Shown here: in pieces, positions 17,603-25,466 of the stretch
Layout: each line of letters opens with the position of its first letter
Numbering within the stretch: the stretch's first letter is position 1
Assembly: GCF_038561935.1 (NCBI RefSeq)
Contig: NZ_CP102770.1
Span: 6,076,001 to 6,140,000, forward strand
Length of the DNA stretch: 64,000 nt
Reading direction: 5' to 3'
DNA from: Myxococcus stipitatus
Lineage (GTDB): Bacteria > Myxococcota > Myxococcia > Myxococcales > Myxococcaceae
Notes under the pieces: generated by a model
The model's database searches: none
What the model was told of the DNA's origin: nothing
Seen by the model: only the letters and a program-made list of their open reading frames with translations
Translations under genes and position numbers: made by a program

Positions 17603-18954
17603 GCCGTCTCCCTGCGGCGGGTCTCCCGGACGCTCCGCCGTCGGAACGAGACCCGCAGATGGTCCTTCGGAAAGAGCGAGGGCAGATACACGGGGTCCAG
17701 GCTCTGCCTGGGCAGGAGGCCCCACTCGTAGTCGCGCAGCAGGAGCGCCAGGACGACCTTCGCCTGGAGCTTCGCGAAGCCCATGCCCAGGCAGCTGCGC
17801 GGCCCCGCGCCAAAGCCCACCAGCCCCAGCTCGTGCCGCGCGCACCGGGCGGCCTCTGGCGTGAAGCGGCCCGGTGTGAAGCGCTCCGGCTCCGGGAACG
17901 TGGCGGGGTCTCCGTGCGTCCCGTTGATGGAGTAGAAGACCCGGCAGCCCTCGGGCACGTGGAAGCCGTTGAACTCGAAGGACTTCACCACCTGCCGGAA
18001 GCTGCCCGAGAACGGCGGATGGAGCCGCTCGGTCTCCAGCAACACCTGCTCCAGGAACGGCAGCCGCTCCACGCGCTCCATCGAGAGCGGGCCCTCTCCC
18101 AGCGACTCCACCTCCTCTCGCGCGCTGTCGAGCAGGTCGGGATGCCGGGACAGCTCCAGGCACGCCGAGGTCGTCAGCGAGCTGGTGCTCTCGTGTCCGG
18201 CGAAGAGGAGGAAGAAGGCCTGCTCGGCGAGCGCGTCGGCCGAGGGTCCTTCGCCCTGCTCCTTGCGCGACTCCAGCAGCCTCGCCAGCGCGTCGGAGCC
18301 GGTGCTCCCCTCTCGCTCCTGGATGATGCGGGTGACCTCCTTCAGCATCTCCGAGCGGGCCGCGAACGCCCGCCCGAAGGGCGTGAACGGCACCCGCAGC
18401 GGCACCACCGGGTGGAGCCCCTGCATGCCGGCGGTGTACGTCGCGAACAGCTTCCCCAGCCGCCCGGTGTCCGCGCCCTCCGGGGTGCCGAAGAGCAGCT
18501 GGCTGGCGGTGTCGAACGTGAGGCCCTTGAGCCCGTCGTAGAGCGACAGGCGGCCCTGCTGGGCCCAGCGCTCCAGGTGGCGCCGCGCCGTCGCCTCCAT
18601 CACCGGCGTGTAGCTGGCCAGCGCGGAGCCAGCGAGCGCCGGTGCCAGGAGGCGACGGGTCCTCACCTGCACGTCGCCGTCCTTCATCATGAGGGCCCCG
18701 CTCATCAACATGCCCAGCCCGCGAGGCCAGCCGGGTCCGGAGACGAAGTGATGGCGATGCGATGAGAGGACGAACCGGAGCGCCTGCGGCCCCACCATGA
18801 CGGCCGTGGACGCTCCGAGGATGTGACCCATGAAGACCGGCCCCAACCGGGCCTGCCGCTTCAACACGAACCGCTTGGGGTTCCGTCCGAACTCCACGGA
18901 GTCCCCCACCCACGGCACACCCGAGGCATGAGGAGGAAGCGGAGGCTGGTGCAT
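17599..18954 (-). CDS. Cytochrome P450 (CYP26/CYP120-like)
   Basis: The 451-residue protein has the I-helix motif FAGHEST, the ExxR motif ETER and the heme loop FGAGPRSCLG. The N terminus (LPPHASGVPWVGDSVEF) and the pattern of the helices resemble the CYP26/CYP120 branch, which often oxidises isoprenoids, so a prenyl-bearing substrate is possible. I start at ATG 18954, 11 bases after the stop of the cupin gene; the frame stays open further upstream across that gene's end. It is followed by the halogenase-like gene with an ATGA overlap. Bacterial members of this type are soluble and need ferredoxin. Confidence 0.87.
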   Translation of the reverse strand: MHQPPLPPHASGVPWVGDSVEFGRNPKRFVLKRQARLGPVFMGHILGASTAVMVGPQALRFVLSSHRHHFVSGPGWPRGLGMLMSGALMMKDGDVQVRTRRLLAPALAGSALASYTPVMEATARRHLERWAQQGRLSLYDGLKGLTFDTASQLLFGTPEGADTGRLGKLFATYTAGMQGLHPVVPLRVPFTPFGRAFAARSEMLKEVTRIIQEREGSTGSDALARLLESRKEQGEGPSADALAEQAFFLLFAGHESTSSLTTSACLELSRHPDLLDSAREEVESLGEGPLSMERVERLPFLEQVLLETERLHPPFSGSFRQVVKSFEFNGFHVPEGCRVFYSINGTHGDPATFPEPERFTPGRFTPEAARCARHELGLVGFGAGPRSCLGMGFAKLQAKVVLALLLRDYEWGLLPRQSLDPVYLPSLFPKDHLRVSFRRRSVRETRRRETA

Positions 18955-18965
18955 GGTCTGCCTTT

Positions 18966-19880
18966 TCAGGGCGTGGAGAAGACGTACTCGAAGAACACCT
19001 GGTCCCCGGTGACGAACTTCCCGGGCTGGACCTCCCAGTAGGAGGTCTGCGGTTGCCACTCCCGCGCGGGCTCCGGGCGGATCTCCGCCATGAAGGGCTC
19101 TCCGCCTGGATTGACGAGCTGGAACGGCTGCTTGGGTGGCACGGACTCGAACTTGCCGCGCTCCAGCGGAAGGCGCTTGGAGCCCATGACGAGCTCACCG
19201 CTGCCCACCAGCGCGCTGACGATGTTCTCTCCGTCCGAGTAGTAGCAGGGAATGGTGCTCTGCTTCGGGTCCACCATCACGACGGAGAAGGTGCCGGCCA
19301 CGGACGAGCGGATGTTGTAGTAGGGCCGGTCCGAGGCGTCGTCGATGGTGGGCTTGATGGAGAACCACAGCTGGTCTCCCACCAGCATCTGCTGCGCGTA
19401 TTCGTAGACGAAGGTGTCCGGGTTCCAGGCCGAGTGGATGGCCTTGAAGTCCCAGGGCTGGCTCCCCGAGTTCAGGAAGCCGAACGGCTTGCCCGCGTGG
19501 ATGAGGAGCTTGTTGCCCGTGGAGACCTTCGCCGTGGTGCCCGCGACGTTGATCTCCGCCGCGCCCTTCGTGACGGTGGTTTCGAACTGACCGCGCTTCA
19601 TCAGCTGCGTGAACTGCAACGCTCCGGGAAGGACGGAGCCCTCCACGTGGTTGGCGCCCGTCGGGTCCACCGCTTCAATCCGCATCAGGATTCGACTGCG
19701 TGCGAAGGCCCCCTTGAGACGGACCCGCGAGGACTTGCCGGACTTCGTGACGTGCTTGCCCAGGCCATCCAGATACTCGGGCTTCCCGGAGACGTCCTTC
19801 AGGAAGTCGAGCACGGAGATGGAGCCGCTCTCCACATCATCCAACAACTTGTTCAGCTTGGAACTGGCAGGATTTGCCAT
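18966..19880 (-). CDS. Double-cupin-like protein, function unknown
   Basis: The 304-residue protein has an N-terminal helical segment (residues 5-45, NKLLDDVESGSISVLDFLK) and then two beta-rich halves. The second half reads like a cupin barrel (GSGELVMGSKRLPLERGKF followed by VPPKQPFQLVNPGGEPF). Classical HxH metal ligands are not evident, so it may bind a ligand rather than catalyse. The start at 19880 follows GGGGGAATC. It lies between the HiPIP-like gene and a P450 in a leftward run of tailoring genes, so a role in handling the product or an intermediate is plausible. Confidence 0.65.
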   Translation of the reverse strand: MANPASSKLNKLLDDVESGSISVLDFLKDVSGKPEYLDGLGKHVTKSGKSSRVRLKGAFARSRILMRIEAVDPTGANHVEGSVLPGALQFTQLMKRGQFETTVTKGAAEINVAGTTAKVSTGNKLLIHAGKPFGFLNSGSQPWDFKAIHSAWNPDTFVYEYAQQMLVGDQLWFSIKPTIDDASDRPYYNIRSSVAGTFSVVMVDPKQSTIPCYYSDGENIVSALVGSGELVMGSKRLPLERGKFESVPPKQPFQLVNPGGEPFMAEIRPEPAREWQPQTSYWEVQPGKFVTGDQVFFEYVFSTP

Positions 19881-19946
19881 GGTGATTCCCCCGCGAGCGC
19901 GGTGAAGCGCCCGCTCCTGTGTTTGTGTGGCGCCGAGGCCTCGACA

Positions 19947-20150
19947 TCAATTGCTGGCATTGTCGGGCATGAGCCCGGCGGGCGCCGAGAAGGCGTCACA
20001 TACCCCCGTGGAGCTGACCTGATGACCGAAACAATTCCCGTCATCGCGTTCGTGGGGTTGATCGAAGAAGAAACAATCCGAGCACTTCCGAGCTGGATCC
20101 TCCGACACAGGGCGGTAGTTCACCCGAACAGGGGCCTTGATCTTTTCCAT
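19947..20150 (-). CDS. Small four-Cys protein resembling a high-potential iron-sulfur protein
   Basis: This 67-residue protein has Cys23, Cys26, Cys40 and Cys51 in the pattern CSDCFFFD...NCFG...GVCDAF. Order and context recall HiPIP electron carriers (CxxC, then a Cys before a hydrophobic residue, then GWC-type), though the last spacing is shorter and no Tat signal is present. It would hold a [4Fe-4S] or possibly a zinc site. The start has a textbook AAGGAGGT five bases before ATG, among the best ribosome-binding sites in the window, so it is a real gene. Lying 23 bases after the first HemN-like radical SAM gene, it could deliver electrons to radical SAM enzymes or P450s. Confidence 0.75.
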   Translation of the reverse strand: MEKIKAPVRVNYRPVSEDPARKCSDCFFFDQPHERDDGNCFGHQVSSTGVCDAFSAPAGLMPDNASN

Positions 20151-20158
20151 GCCATACC
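20151..20158 (-). promoter_or_regulatory. Strong ribosome-binding site of the HiPIP-like gene
   Basis: AAGGAGGT lies just upstream of the 67-residue gene, reading on the minus strand with ATGGC then ATG. It decides the start and argues for strong translation. Confidence 0.6.
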
Positions 20159-20173
20159 TCCTTGCCGCGACTG

Positions 20174-21547
20174 CTACTTATTGATGCCAATCAGGCTTTG
20201 ACCGGCACCCTTCTGCAGGTCCACCCCCGCGGGGTGGGGCTTCATCCGGTTCCTCTCCGTGCAGAAAGACTTTCCAACGTTGGCCAGGTACAGCCGGCCC
20301 TTGCGCGTCAGGGACACGCTCCCTGGCAGGTCCTCCACCAGCCCCCAGCCCTGGAGCTTGTCCACCGTCTCGCCGAACACCGAGTGGATGGACTGGCCGA
20401 AGCGCTGCTCGAAGGGCGCCTTGGGGATGTCGAGCCCGTTGGTGCCCAGCACCATGTAGCGGGCCATCTGCTCCTCCTCGGAGAGGTGCACGCCGAAGTC
20501 GATGGGCAGCTTCCCCTCACGCAAGAGGTCGAAGTAGCGCTCCAGCGGGTTGACGTTGCCGTAGACGAACTCGTCCCGCCCGTTGCGCACGAAGGAGAAG
20601 GCGCCAGGGCCGATGCCCACGTACTCCTTCTGGGGTGCGTGCCAGTTGATGACGTGGTGCTCGCACCGCTTTCCCGGCGGGGCGAAGTCATAGAGCGTGT
20701 ACAGCTCGAAGTTCGACTGGGCGAGCCGGTCGATGACCAGCCGGAACATCTCCAGGTCCGTCTGCTCGTCCGGCAGCGGCAGCAGCTTGCCCCGGTGCTG
20801 CACGCGGGCCAGCGGCGAGCCGGGCTCCACGAAGAGGCTGTAGGCGCTGATGTGGCTCACGCCCGAGCGCAGCGCCGTGTCCAGGTCCTTCTCCACCTCC
20901 TCCAGCGTCTGGCCCGGCAGGCGGTACATCAGGTCGATGGCGACGTTGTCGAAGCCCGCGTCCGCGACCATGTCGATGGTCTTCCGCGCGGTGGCCGCGT
21001 TGTGGCCGCGCCCCAGCATCTTCAGGTAGTGGTCGTCGAAGGACTGGACGCCGAAGCTGATGCGGTTGACGCCCACGTCGCGCAGCATCTTCAGCTTCTC
21101 GGGGGTCAGCGTCTCCGGACTGCCCTCGACGGTCAGCTCCGTGTCGTCGCTGAAGCGCAGCAGCTTGCGGCACGTCTCGATGATGTCGGCCAGCCGCTCG
21201 CCGGACAGGGCCGTCGGGGTGCCCCCGCCGAAGAAGGCCGCGCTGATGTGCGCGTTGGACCAGTAGGAGCGCGAGGCCAGGAGCTCTATCTCGCGTTTCA
21301 CCGCGATGACGAACTCCGACATCATCTTCTCGACGGACGCGAACTTGTTGAAGGGGCAGAACGGACAGATGACGGCGCAGAACGGGATGTGGATGTAGAG
21401 CGACGTCTCGTGCTTGGGCTCGGGGCCCGCCAGGGGCCAGACGGTGTTGACGTCCAGGGGGCCGTAGGTGAGCGGGTACCAGACCACCGCTTGGGGGTCA
21501 TGGTCGGGGTACTCGCGCCAGAACTCGTAGCCGGGGCTGTCACTCAT
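20174..21547 (-). CDS. HemN/HemW-like radical SAM protein A (class C methylase candidate)
   Basis: The 457-residue protein has the HemW-type motif YIHIPFCAVICPFCPFNKF (CxxxCxxC cluster ligands near residue 56), a GGGTPT segment and a C-terminal HHVINW...YVGIGPGAFSF block typical of HemN relatives. Housekeeping HemW is usually shorter and not in such clusters. Class C radical SAM methylases and cyclopropanases in natural-product clusters share this architecture, so C-methylation of an sp2 carbon is the best inference. It starts by ATGA overlap with the 142-residue gene. It has a divergent sister at 21969-23366, suggesting two successive reactions. Confidence 0.82.
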   Translation of the reverse strand: MSDSPGYEFWREYPDHDPQAVVWYPLTYGPLDVNTVWPLAGPEPKHETSLYIHIPFCAVICPFCPFNKFASVEKMMSEFVIAVKREIELLASRSYWSNAHISAAFFGGGTPTALSGERLADIIETCRKLLRFSDDTELTVEGSPETLTPEKLKMLRDVGVNRISFGVQSFDDHYLKMLGRGHNAATARKTIDMVADAGFDNVAIDLMYRLPGQTLEEVEKDLDTALRSGVSHISAYSLFVEPGSPLARVQHRGKLLPLPDEQTDLEMFRLVIDRLAQSNFELYTLYDFAPPGKRCEHHVINWHAPQKEYVGIGPGAFSFVRNGRDEFVYGNVNPLERYFDLLREGKLPIDFGVHLSEEEQMARYMVLGTNGLDIPKAPFEQRFGQSIHSVFGETVDKLQGWGLVEDLPGSVSLTRKGRLYLANVGKSFCTERNRMKPHPAGVDLQKGAGQSLIGINK

Positions 21548-21972
21548 GAGCGTCGCTCCTGTTCCGGGTGGAGCTCCGTGCCCACCACGCGCGAGAACGT
21601 CACCATCACGTACGGCAGCAGGTTGGCGCAGCGCATGAGCGCCTCGGTGTCGCCCCGGATTTCGTAGGCCTCGTCCGCCGCGGCCTCCATCAGGCTGAGC
21701 GTGCGCAGCAGCGTCCCGGTGAACACGGCGAAGGTCGTCTCCGCCTGCACGTGGAACTCGTCGGCGATGCCCAGGTGCGGCACCACCTTGTCTCCGAGGT
21801 ACTCCTCCCAGTAGCTCAGCTCCGGGCGGTCCTTGAGCAGGAGCTGGAAGCGGATCTTCCCGATGGACGCGAGGATGGGCCGGCAGAGCGGCTCCTGGGA
21901 GACCTGTCCGAAGACATTCGACAGGAGGCGGGCCCAGTGCTCCGGGGTGATGGTGGCGAGAGCGTTGCTCAT
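21544..21972 (-). CDS. 142-residue protein between two radical SAM genes, possibly SCP-2-like
   Basis: The protein has no signal or membrane segment and is largely helical with some strands. The segment IRFQLLLKDRPELSYWEE recalls SCP-2-like lipid-binding folds, a weak resemblance. The gene overlaps both neighbours by ATGA (start 21972 with the stop of radical SAM B; stop 21544 with the start of radical SAM A). The three proteins are therefore made in close proportion, which suggests it is a substrate carrier or partner for the radical SAM pair. Confidence 0.68.
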   Translation of the reverse strand: MSNALATITPEHWARLLSNVFGQVSQEPLCRPILASIGKIRFQLLLKDRPELSYWEEYLGDKVVPHLGIADEFHVQAETTFAVFTGTLLRTLSLMEAAADEAYEIRGDTEALMRCANLLPYVMVTFSRVVGTELHPEQERRS

Positions 21973-23366
21973 GTGCCGGTCTCCGTCCGCTGCTGGCCGC
22001 CCACGGAGACGAGGCTCAGCCCCTTGCCCGCGAGCAGCTCCACGCCGATGGCTTGTGGTTTGCCCCGGTTGGCGGGCGTGTAGAACGCCTTGAGCACGTT
22101 GGACGCGAAGTGCCGTCCGCGCTCCGTCATGAAGACCTGCTCCCCGTCCTCGTCGAGCAGGCCCCACTCCTTGAGCTGCTCGATGGGCGGACCGAACACG
22201 TCCGTCATCTCCTGGCCGAAGCGGCGGCGGAAGCCCGCCTTGCTCACCGACAGGCAGCGCAGCCCCATGACCATGTAGCGGGAGCGCCGCTCCTCCGGCG
22301 TCAGCCGGTTGGCGAGCCGCACCGGCAGCCGCCCCTCCTTCAGCACGTCCAGGTACTCCTGGAGCGAGTGGATGGTGCAGTAGATGAAGGCCTCGTCGCC
22401 CTCCGTGTAGCTGAACGCGCCGGGGCCCATTCCCGCGTAGCTGCGCTGCGGCGCCTGCCAGTTCATCAGGTGGTGCTCCGAGCGCCGCCCCATCCGCCGC
22501 GCGAAGTCGTTGATGGTGTAGTGGACGAAGCCCGCGGCCCCCAGCACCTGCTGCGTGGCCTGGTACATCGCCACCTCCTCCGACTCGGGGGGATAGGCGG
22601 CGACGTGGCCCATCAGCGTCTCGTTGTAGAGGCGTGTGCCCGGGTCCAGGAACAAGCAGTAGGTGCTGATGTGGTCCACCCCCAGCTCCAGCGCCTTGCG
22701 CAGGTCCGCCTCCCACAGAGGCACCGTCTGCCCGGGCACGCGGTAGATGAGGTCGATGGCGATGTTGTCGAAGCCCGCCTGCCGCGCCAGCTCGATGGCC
22801 TTCACCGCGCCGTCCACGCCGTGCGTGCGCCCCAGAATCTTGAGGAACTCCGGCCGGAAGGACTGCACGCCGAAGCTGATGCGGTTGATGCCGCTGGCGC
22901 GCAGCTGCCGGAGCTTCTCCAGGTCGACGGTGTCGGGGTTGGCCTCCATCGTGACTTCGGAGCCGGGCTCGGGAGGCAGCCGCTCCAGCGTGTGCTCGAT
23001 GAGGCGGAGCAGGTCCGGCGTCTCCATGGCCGTGGGCGTGCCCCCGCCGAAGTACCCGCCGCTCGTCTTCGTGCCCCGCTTGTGGCGCTGCGCCGCGACC
23101 AGGTCTATCTCCCGGAAGACGCCGTCCATGAACGCCTTGGCCCGGTCATCCCGCATCCGGTACTTGTTGAACGGACAGTAGGGACAGACGTCCTTGCAGA
23201 AGGGGATGTGGAGATAGAAGGCCGCGGCGTCGGGACCTCGGCCCAGGGCCTCCAGGATGGTCTCCCCATCCACCGCCTGCATCGTGGGCGGATACCAGCG
23301 GACGTACTCGACGTCGCGCTTGGGGTAGTCACTCCAGTAGCGATACAGCGGGAAGCTACTTTCCAT
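21969..23366 (-). CDS. HemN/HemW-like radical SAM protein B (class C methylase candidate)
   Basis: The 465-residue protein has YLHIPFCKDVCPYCPFNKY (CxxxCxxC) near residue 55, a GGGTPTAMETPDL segment and HHLMNW...YAGMGPGAFSY in the second half. N-terminal regions of A and B align (YW/FW...YP...WYP), showing common ancestry. I start at ATG 23366, with GGGAG eight bases upstream and an 11-base overlap with the methyltransferase stop; an in-frame ATG at 23381 is less likely. The role is inferred as a radical-based methylation or cyclopropanation, as for class C enzymes that use two SAM molecules. Anaerobic coproporphyrinogen oxidase activity is the less likely alternative. Confidence 0.82.
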   Translation of the reverse strand: MESSFPLYRYWSDYPKRDVEYVRWYPPTMQAVDGETILEALGRGPDAAAFYLHIPFCKDVCPYCPFNKYRMRDDRAKAFMDGVFREIDLVAAQRHKRGTKTSGGYFGGGTPTAMETPDLLRLIEHTLERLPPEPGSEVTMEANPDTVDLEKLRQLRASGINRISFGVQSFRPEFLKILGRTHGVDGAVKAIELARQAGFDNIAIDLIYRVPGQTVPLWEADLRKALELGVDHISTYCLFLDPGTRLYNETLMGHVAAYPPESEEVAMYQATQQVLGAAGFVHYTINDFARRMGRRSEHHLMNWQAPQRSYAGMGPGAFSYTEGDEAFIYCTIHSLQEYLDVLKEGRLPVRLANRLTPEERRSRYMVMGLRCLSVSKAGFRRRFGQEMTDVFGPPIEQLKEWGLLDEDGEQVFMTERGRHFASNVLKAFYTPANRGKPQAIGVELLAGKGLSLVSVGGQQRTETGT

Positions 23367-24285
23367 GGGGCGCGCTCCCATGCCGGGCTGCGATGAACAG
23401 GTCCAGGTCCTTCACGTCCAACACCGTCGAGGACTGGGTCGTCCCAGGCTCGAGTCCCGCCCCTCTCAACAGCTCCACCACTTCGTCGAACGTGTAGTCG
23501 CGCAGGTGGTGCTCCACGTGCACGGAGCGGTACATCGGCGCGTTCGGGTCCGAGTTGGCCGCCTTGTTGATGACGTTGAAGACGAAGATGCCGTCCTCGG
23601 CGAGGTGACGGCGGGCGACGCTCAGCGTGGCCCGTGCGTCCTCGTCGGAGGTCATGGTGCTCATCGCGTAGAGACACACCACCAGGTCGAACCGGCCGCC
23701 CAGGTCCAGCGTCTTCAGGTCCGTGTTCGTGAAGGAGATGTCCAGTCCCTGCGCGCGAGCCTGCTCCGCGGCCTTCTCCAGCTTCCAGCCCTGCTGGTCC
23801 ACGCCGTGGCAGACATGTCCGTCGCGCGCGAACTCCTGCAGGTGCTTGCCGGTGCCACACGCGAGGTCCAGCACCCGCAGCGGGCCCGTCCGCTGCTTCA
23901 TGGCGTAGATGCGGGAGACCTCCTCCCGGTGGCCCGCGAGCCGTGCGTGCACGCGGTCCCATTCGGAGTCGTAGGAGTCGTCCAGCTTCTTCGGAGCAGC
24001 GGGAGGCGCGGCGACCTGCTTGTCCGGAGGGAGGAAGGCATTGCCGTCCAGGCCATGGGCGGCCAGGTTCTTCATCACCCGCGGCCGGAAGGCCGGAGGC
24101 GCCACGCGCAGGCAGGCCCGCGCGACATCCTCCCGCTCGATGCGGTTGACGCCTCGCTCGCGCGCGCCGCGCTCCGCCTCCCGCTCGATGGCGGCCGAGG
24201 CCGAGTCCTTGAATGCCTCGGGAGGCCCCTTCCCCATCAGGTCCTGGAACAGCGCCCGTGCCTGGGATTCCCACTGGATTTCCAT
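23356..24285 (-). CDS. SAM-dependent methyltransferase with N-terminal PCP_red-like domain
   Basis: The 309-residue protein has two parts. Residues about 1-80 form a small helical domain (EDVARACLRVAPPAFRP) resembling the PCP_red domain of protochlorophyllide reductase-related proteins. It aligns without gaps with the N terminus of the SPASM radical SAM protein at 32642-33985. Residues about 110-300 are a class I methyltransferase with motif I VLDLACGTGKHL and VVCLYAMSTM. ATG 24285 is chosen because GAGG lies nine bases upstream. It probably methylates O, N or C of the cluster's product. The stop overlaps radical SAM B, so it is co-translated with it. Confidence 0.82.
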   Translation of the reverse strand: MEIQWESQARALFQDLMGKGPPEAFKDSASAAIEREAERGARERGVNRIEREDVARACLRVAPPAFRPRVMKNLAAHGLDGNAFLPPDKQVAAPPAAPKKLDDSYDSEWDRVHARLAGHREEVSRIYAMKQRTGPLRVLDLACGTGKHLQEFARDGHVCHGVDQQGWKLEKAAEQARAQGLDISFTNTDLKTLDLGGRFDLVVCLYAMSTMTSDEDARATLSVARRHLAEDGIFVFNVINKAANSDPNAPMYRSVHVEHHLRDYTFDEVVELLRGAGLEPGTTQSSTVLDVKDLDLFIAARHGSAPHGK

Positions 24286-24296
24286 GGCCATGTGCC

Positions 24297-25466
24297 TCAC
24301 GTCCACCCGTAGAAGCGTGCTGCGTTTCCGCCGAGGATTCGCTCCTGGTCCTCCAGTGCCAGCGCCGAGACCTCCTTGCGCACCGCCTCACCGGCGCCAG
24401 GAAAGAGCGAGTCGTGATGGGGATAGTCGGAGGCCCACGCGAGCTGGCCCGCGCCCAGCTCGTTGCCGAGCGCGCCGCGCAAGGGCTCGTTGGCGTGGAA
24501 CGCCGCCAGGCATTGCCGCTGGAAGTACTCGCTGGGCCGAAGCGTGAGCCAGGGCACGCTGCGCCTCATCATCGGGGAGTCGTAGCGGGCGTCCATCTCC
24601 GCCAGCCATCCCCTCACCCACTCGCCCCCCGCCTCGACGAAGACGAGCCGCAGCTTCGGGAAGCGCTCCAGCACCCCGCCCGCGATGAAGCTCGCGAGCG
24701 CGAGCTGCTGCTCGATGCGGTGCGAGACCAGGTGGTGCAGGAAGAGGCTTCCGCCAAACCGCTTCGCGCCCGCGACCACGTCCACCAGCGGTCCGCGTCC
24801 TTCCGCGTCCGGCAGCGAGGAGATGGTGTGGACCTGGATGGGGACAGCCAGCTCCTGCGCGAGGCTCCAGAACGGGTCCAGCGACGGGTCATGCAGCGCG
24901 CGCTCGCCCACCGGCAGCGGGACGACCAGGAAGCCCGCGAGGCCCAGGGTCTCGATGGCCCAGCGCGCGTCCTTCACGGCCAGGGTCACGTCGTGCAGGT
25001 TGACGGGGTACACGGGCCGCAGCCGCTTCGGCGCGGTGCTCGCGAACTCGGCCACCCAGCGGCCGTAGGCGCGGCAGAGCGCGGAGCCGGCGATGCCGTT
25101 GGGAATGGTGGCGTTGCCCAGGGCGAGCGTGGGCGTGAGCAGCGCCACGTCGATGCCCTCCGCGTCCATCGTCGACAGGTAGCCCTTCGGGTCGAAGCCC
25201 TCGCGCAGCGGGTGGTTCGGCCAGAAGCGGTTGTCGTCGAACATCCGGTTCGCGTAGGGGTCGTCCCACATGGCCCCGGAGAACGCCATCACCCGCTCGC
25301 CGATGGCGATGCGCGACGAGCCGTCCGGGAGGTCCACCTTGCGGTAGACGTGCGAGCGGAAATGCGGCTCGGCGTAGTCCTGGAAGATGCGCCATGTCTC
25401 CTGGACGTGCCGGTCCATGTCGACCGTCAGCGAGGACCGAGCCTTGTCAGCAACGGTGTTGCTCAT
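24297..25466 (-). CDS. Amidohydrolase-2 family protein (ACMSD/decarboxylase-like)
   Basis: This 389-residue TIM-barrel protein has the family features HTISS, LFLHHLVSHRIE (a metal-ligand His region), LRLVFVEAGGEW and the terminal Asp in WASDYPHHD. The usual N-terminal DxHxH appears altered to VDMDRHVQE, as in several long ACMSD relatives. Related enzymes hydrolyse lactones or C-C bonds or decarboxylate aromatic acids using zinc. It starts by ATGA overlap with the HpaB-like gene, so the two may act in sequence on an aromatic ring. Confidence 0.78.
   Translation of the reverse strand: MSNTVADKARSSLTVDMDRHVQETWRIFQDYAEPHFRSHVYRKVDLPDGSSRIAIGERVMAFSGAMWDDPYANRMFDDNRFWPNHPLREGFDPKGYLSTMDAEGIDVALLTPTLALGNATIPNGIAGSALCRAYGRWVAEFASTAPKRLRPVYPVNLHDVTLAVKDARWAIETLGLAGFLVVPLPVGERALHDPSLDPFWSLAQELAVPIQVHTISSLPDAEGRGPLVDVVAGAKRFGGSLFLHHLVSHRIEQQLALASFIAGGVLERFPKLRLVFVEAGGEWVRGWLAEMDARYDSPMMRRSVPWLTLRPSEYFQRQCLAAFHANEPLRGALGNELGAGQLAWASDYPHHDSLFPGAGEAVRKEVSALALEDQERILGGNAARFYGWT

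Noticed and set aside
16352..19198. Single 948-residue fusion protein
   Set aside because: The extra N-terminal part is read in the wrong frame of the P450 gene; the real gene starts at ATG 17602 with an ATGA overlap.
20174..23366. Heme-biosynthesis role for the two HemW/HemN-like genes
   Set aside because: No other heme gene is near, two divergent copies lie together in a biosynthetic run, and class C radical SAM methylases share these motifs.
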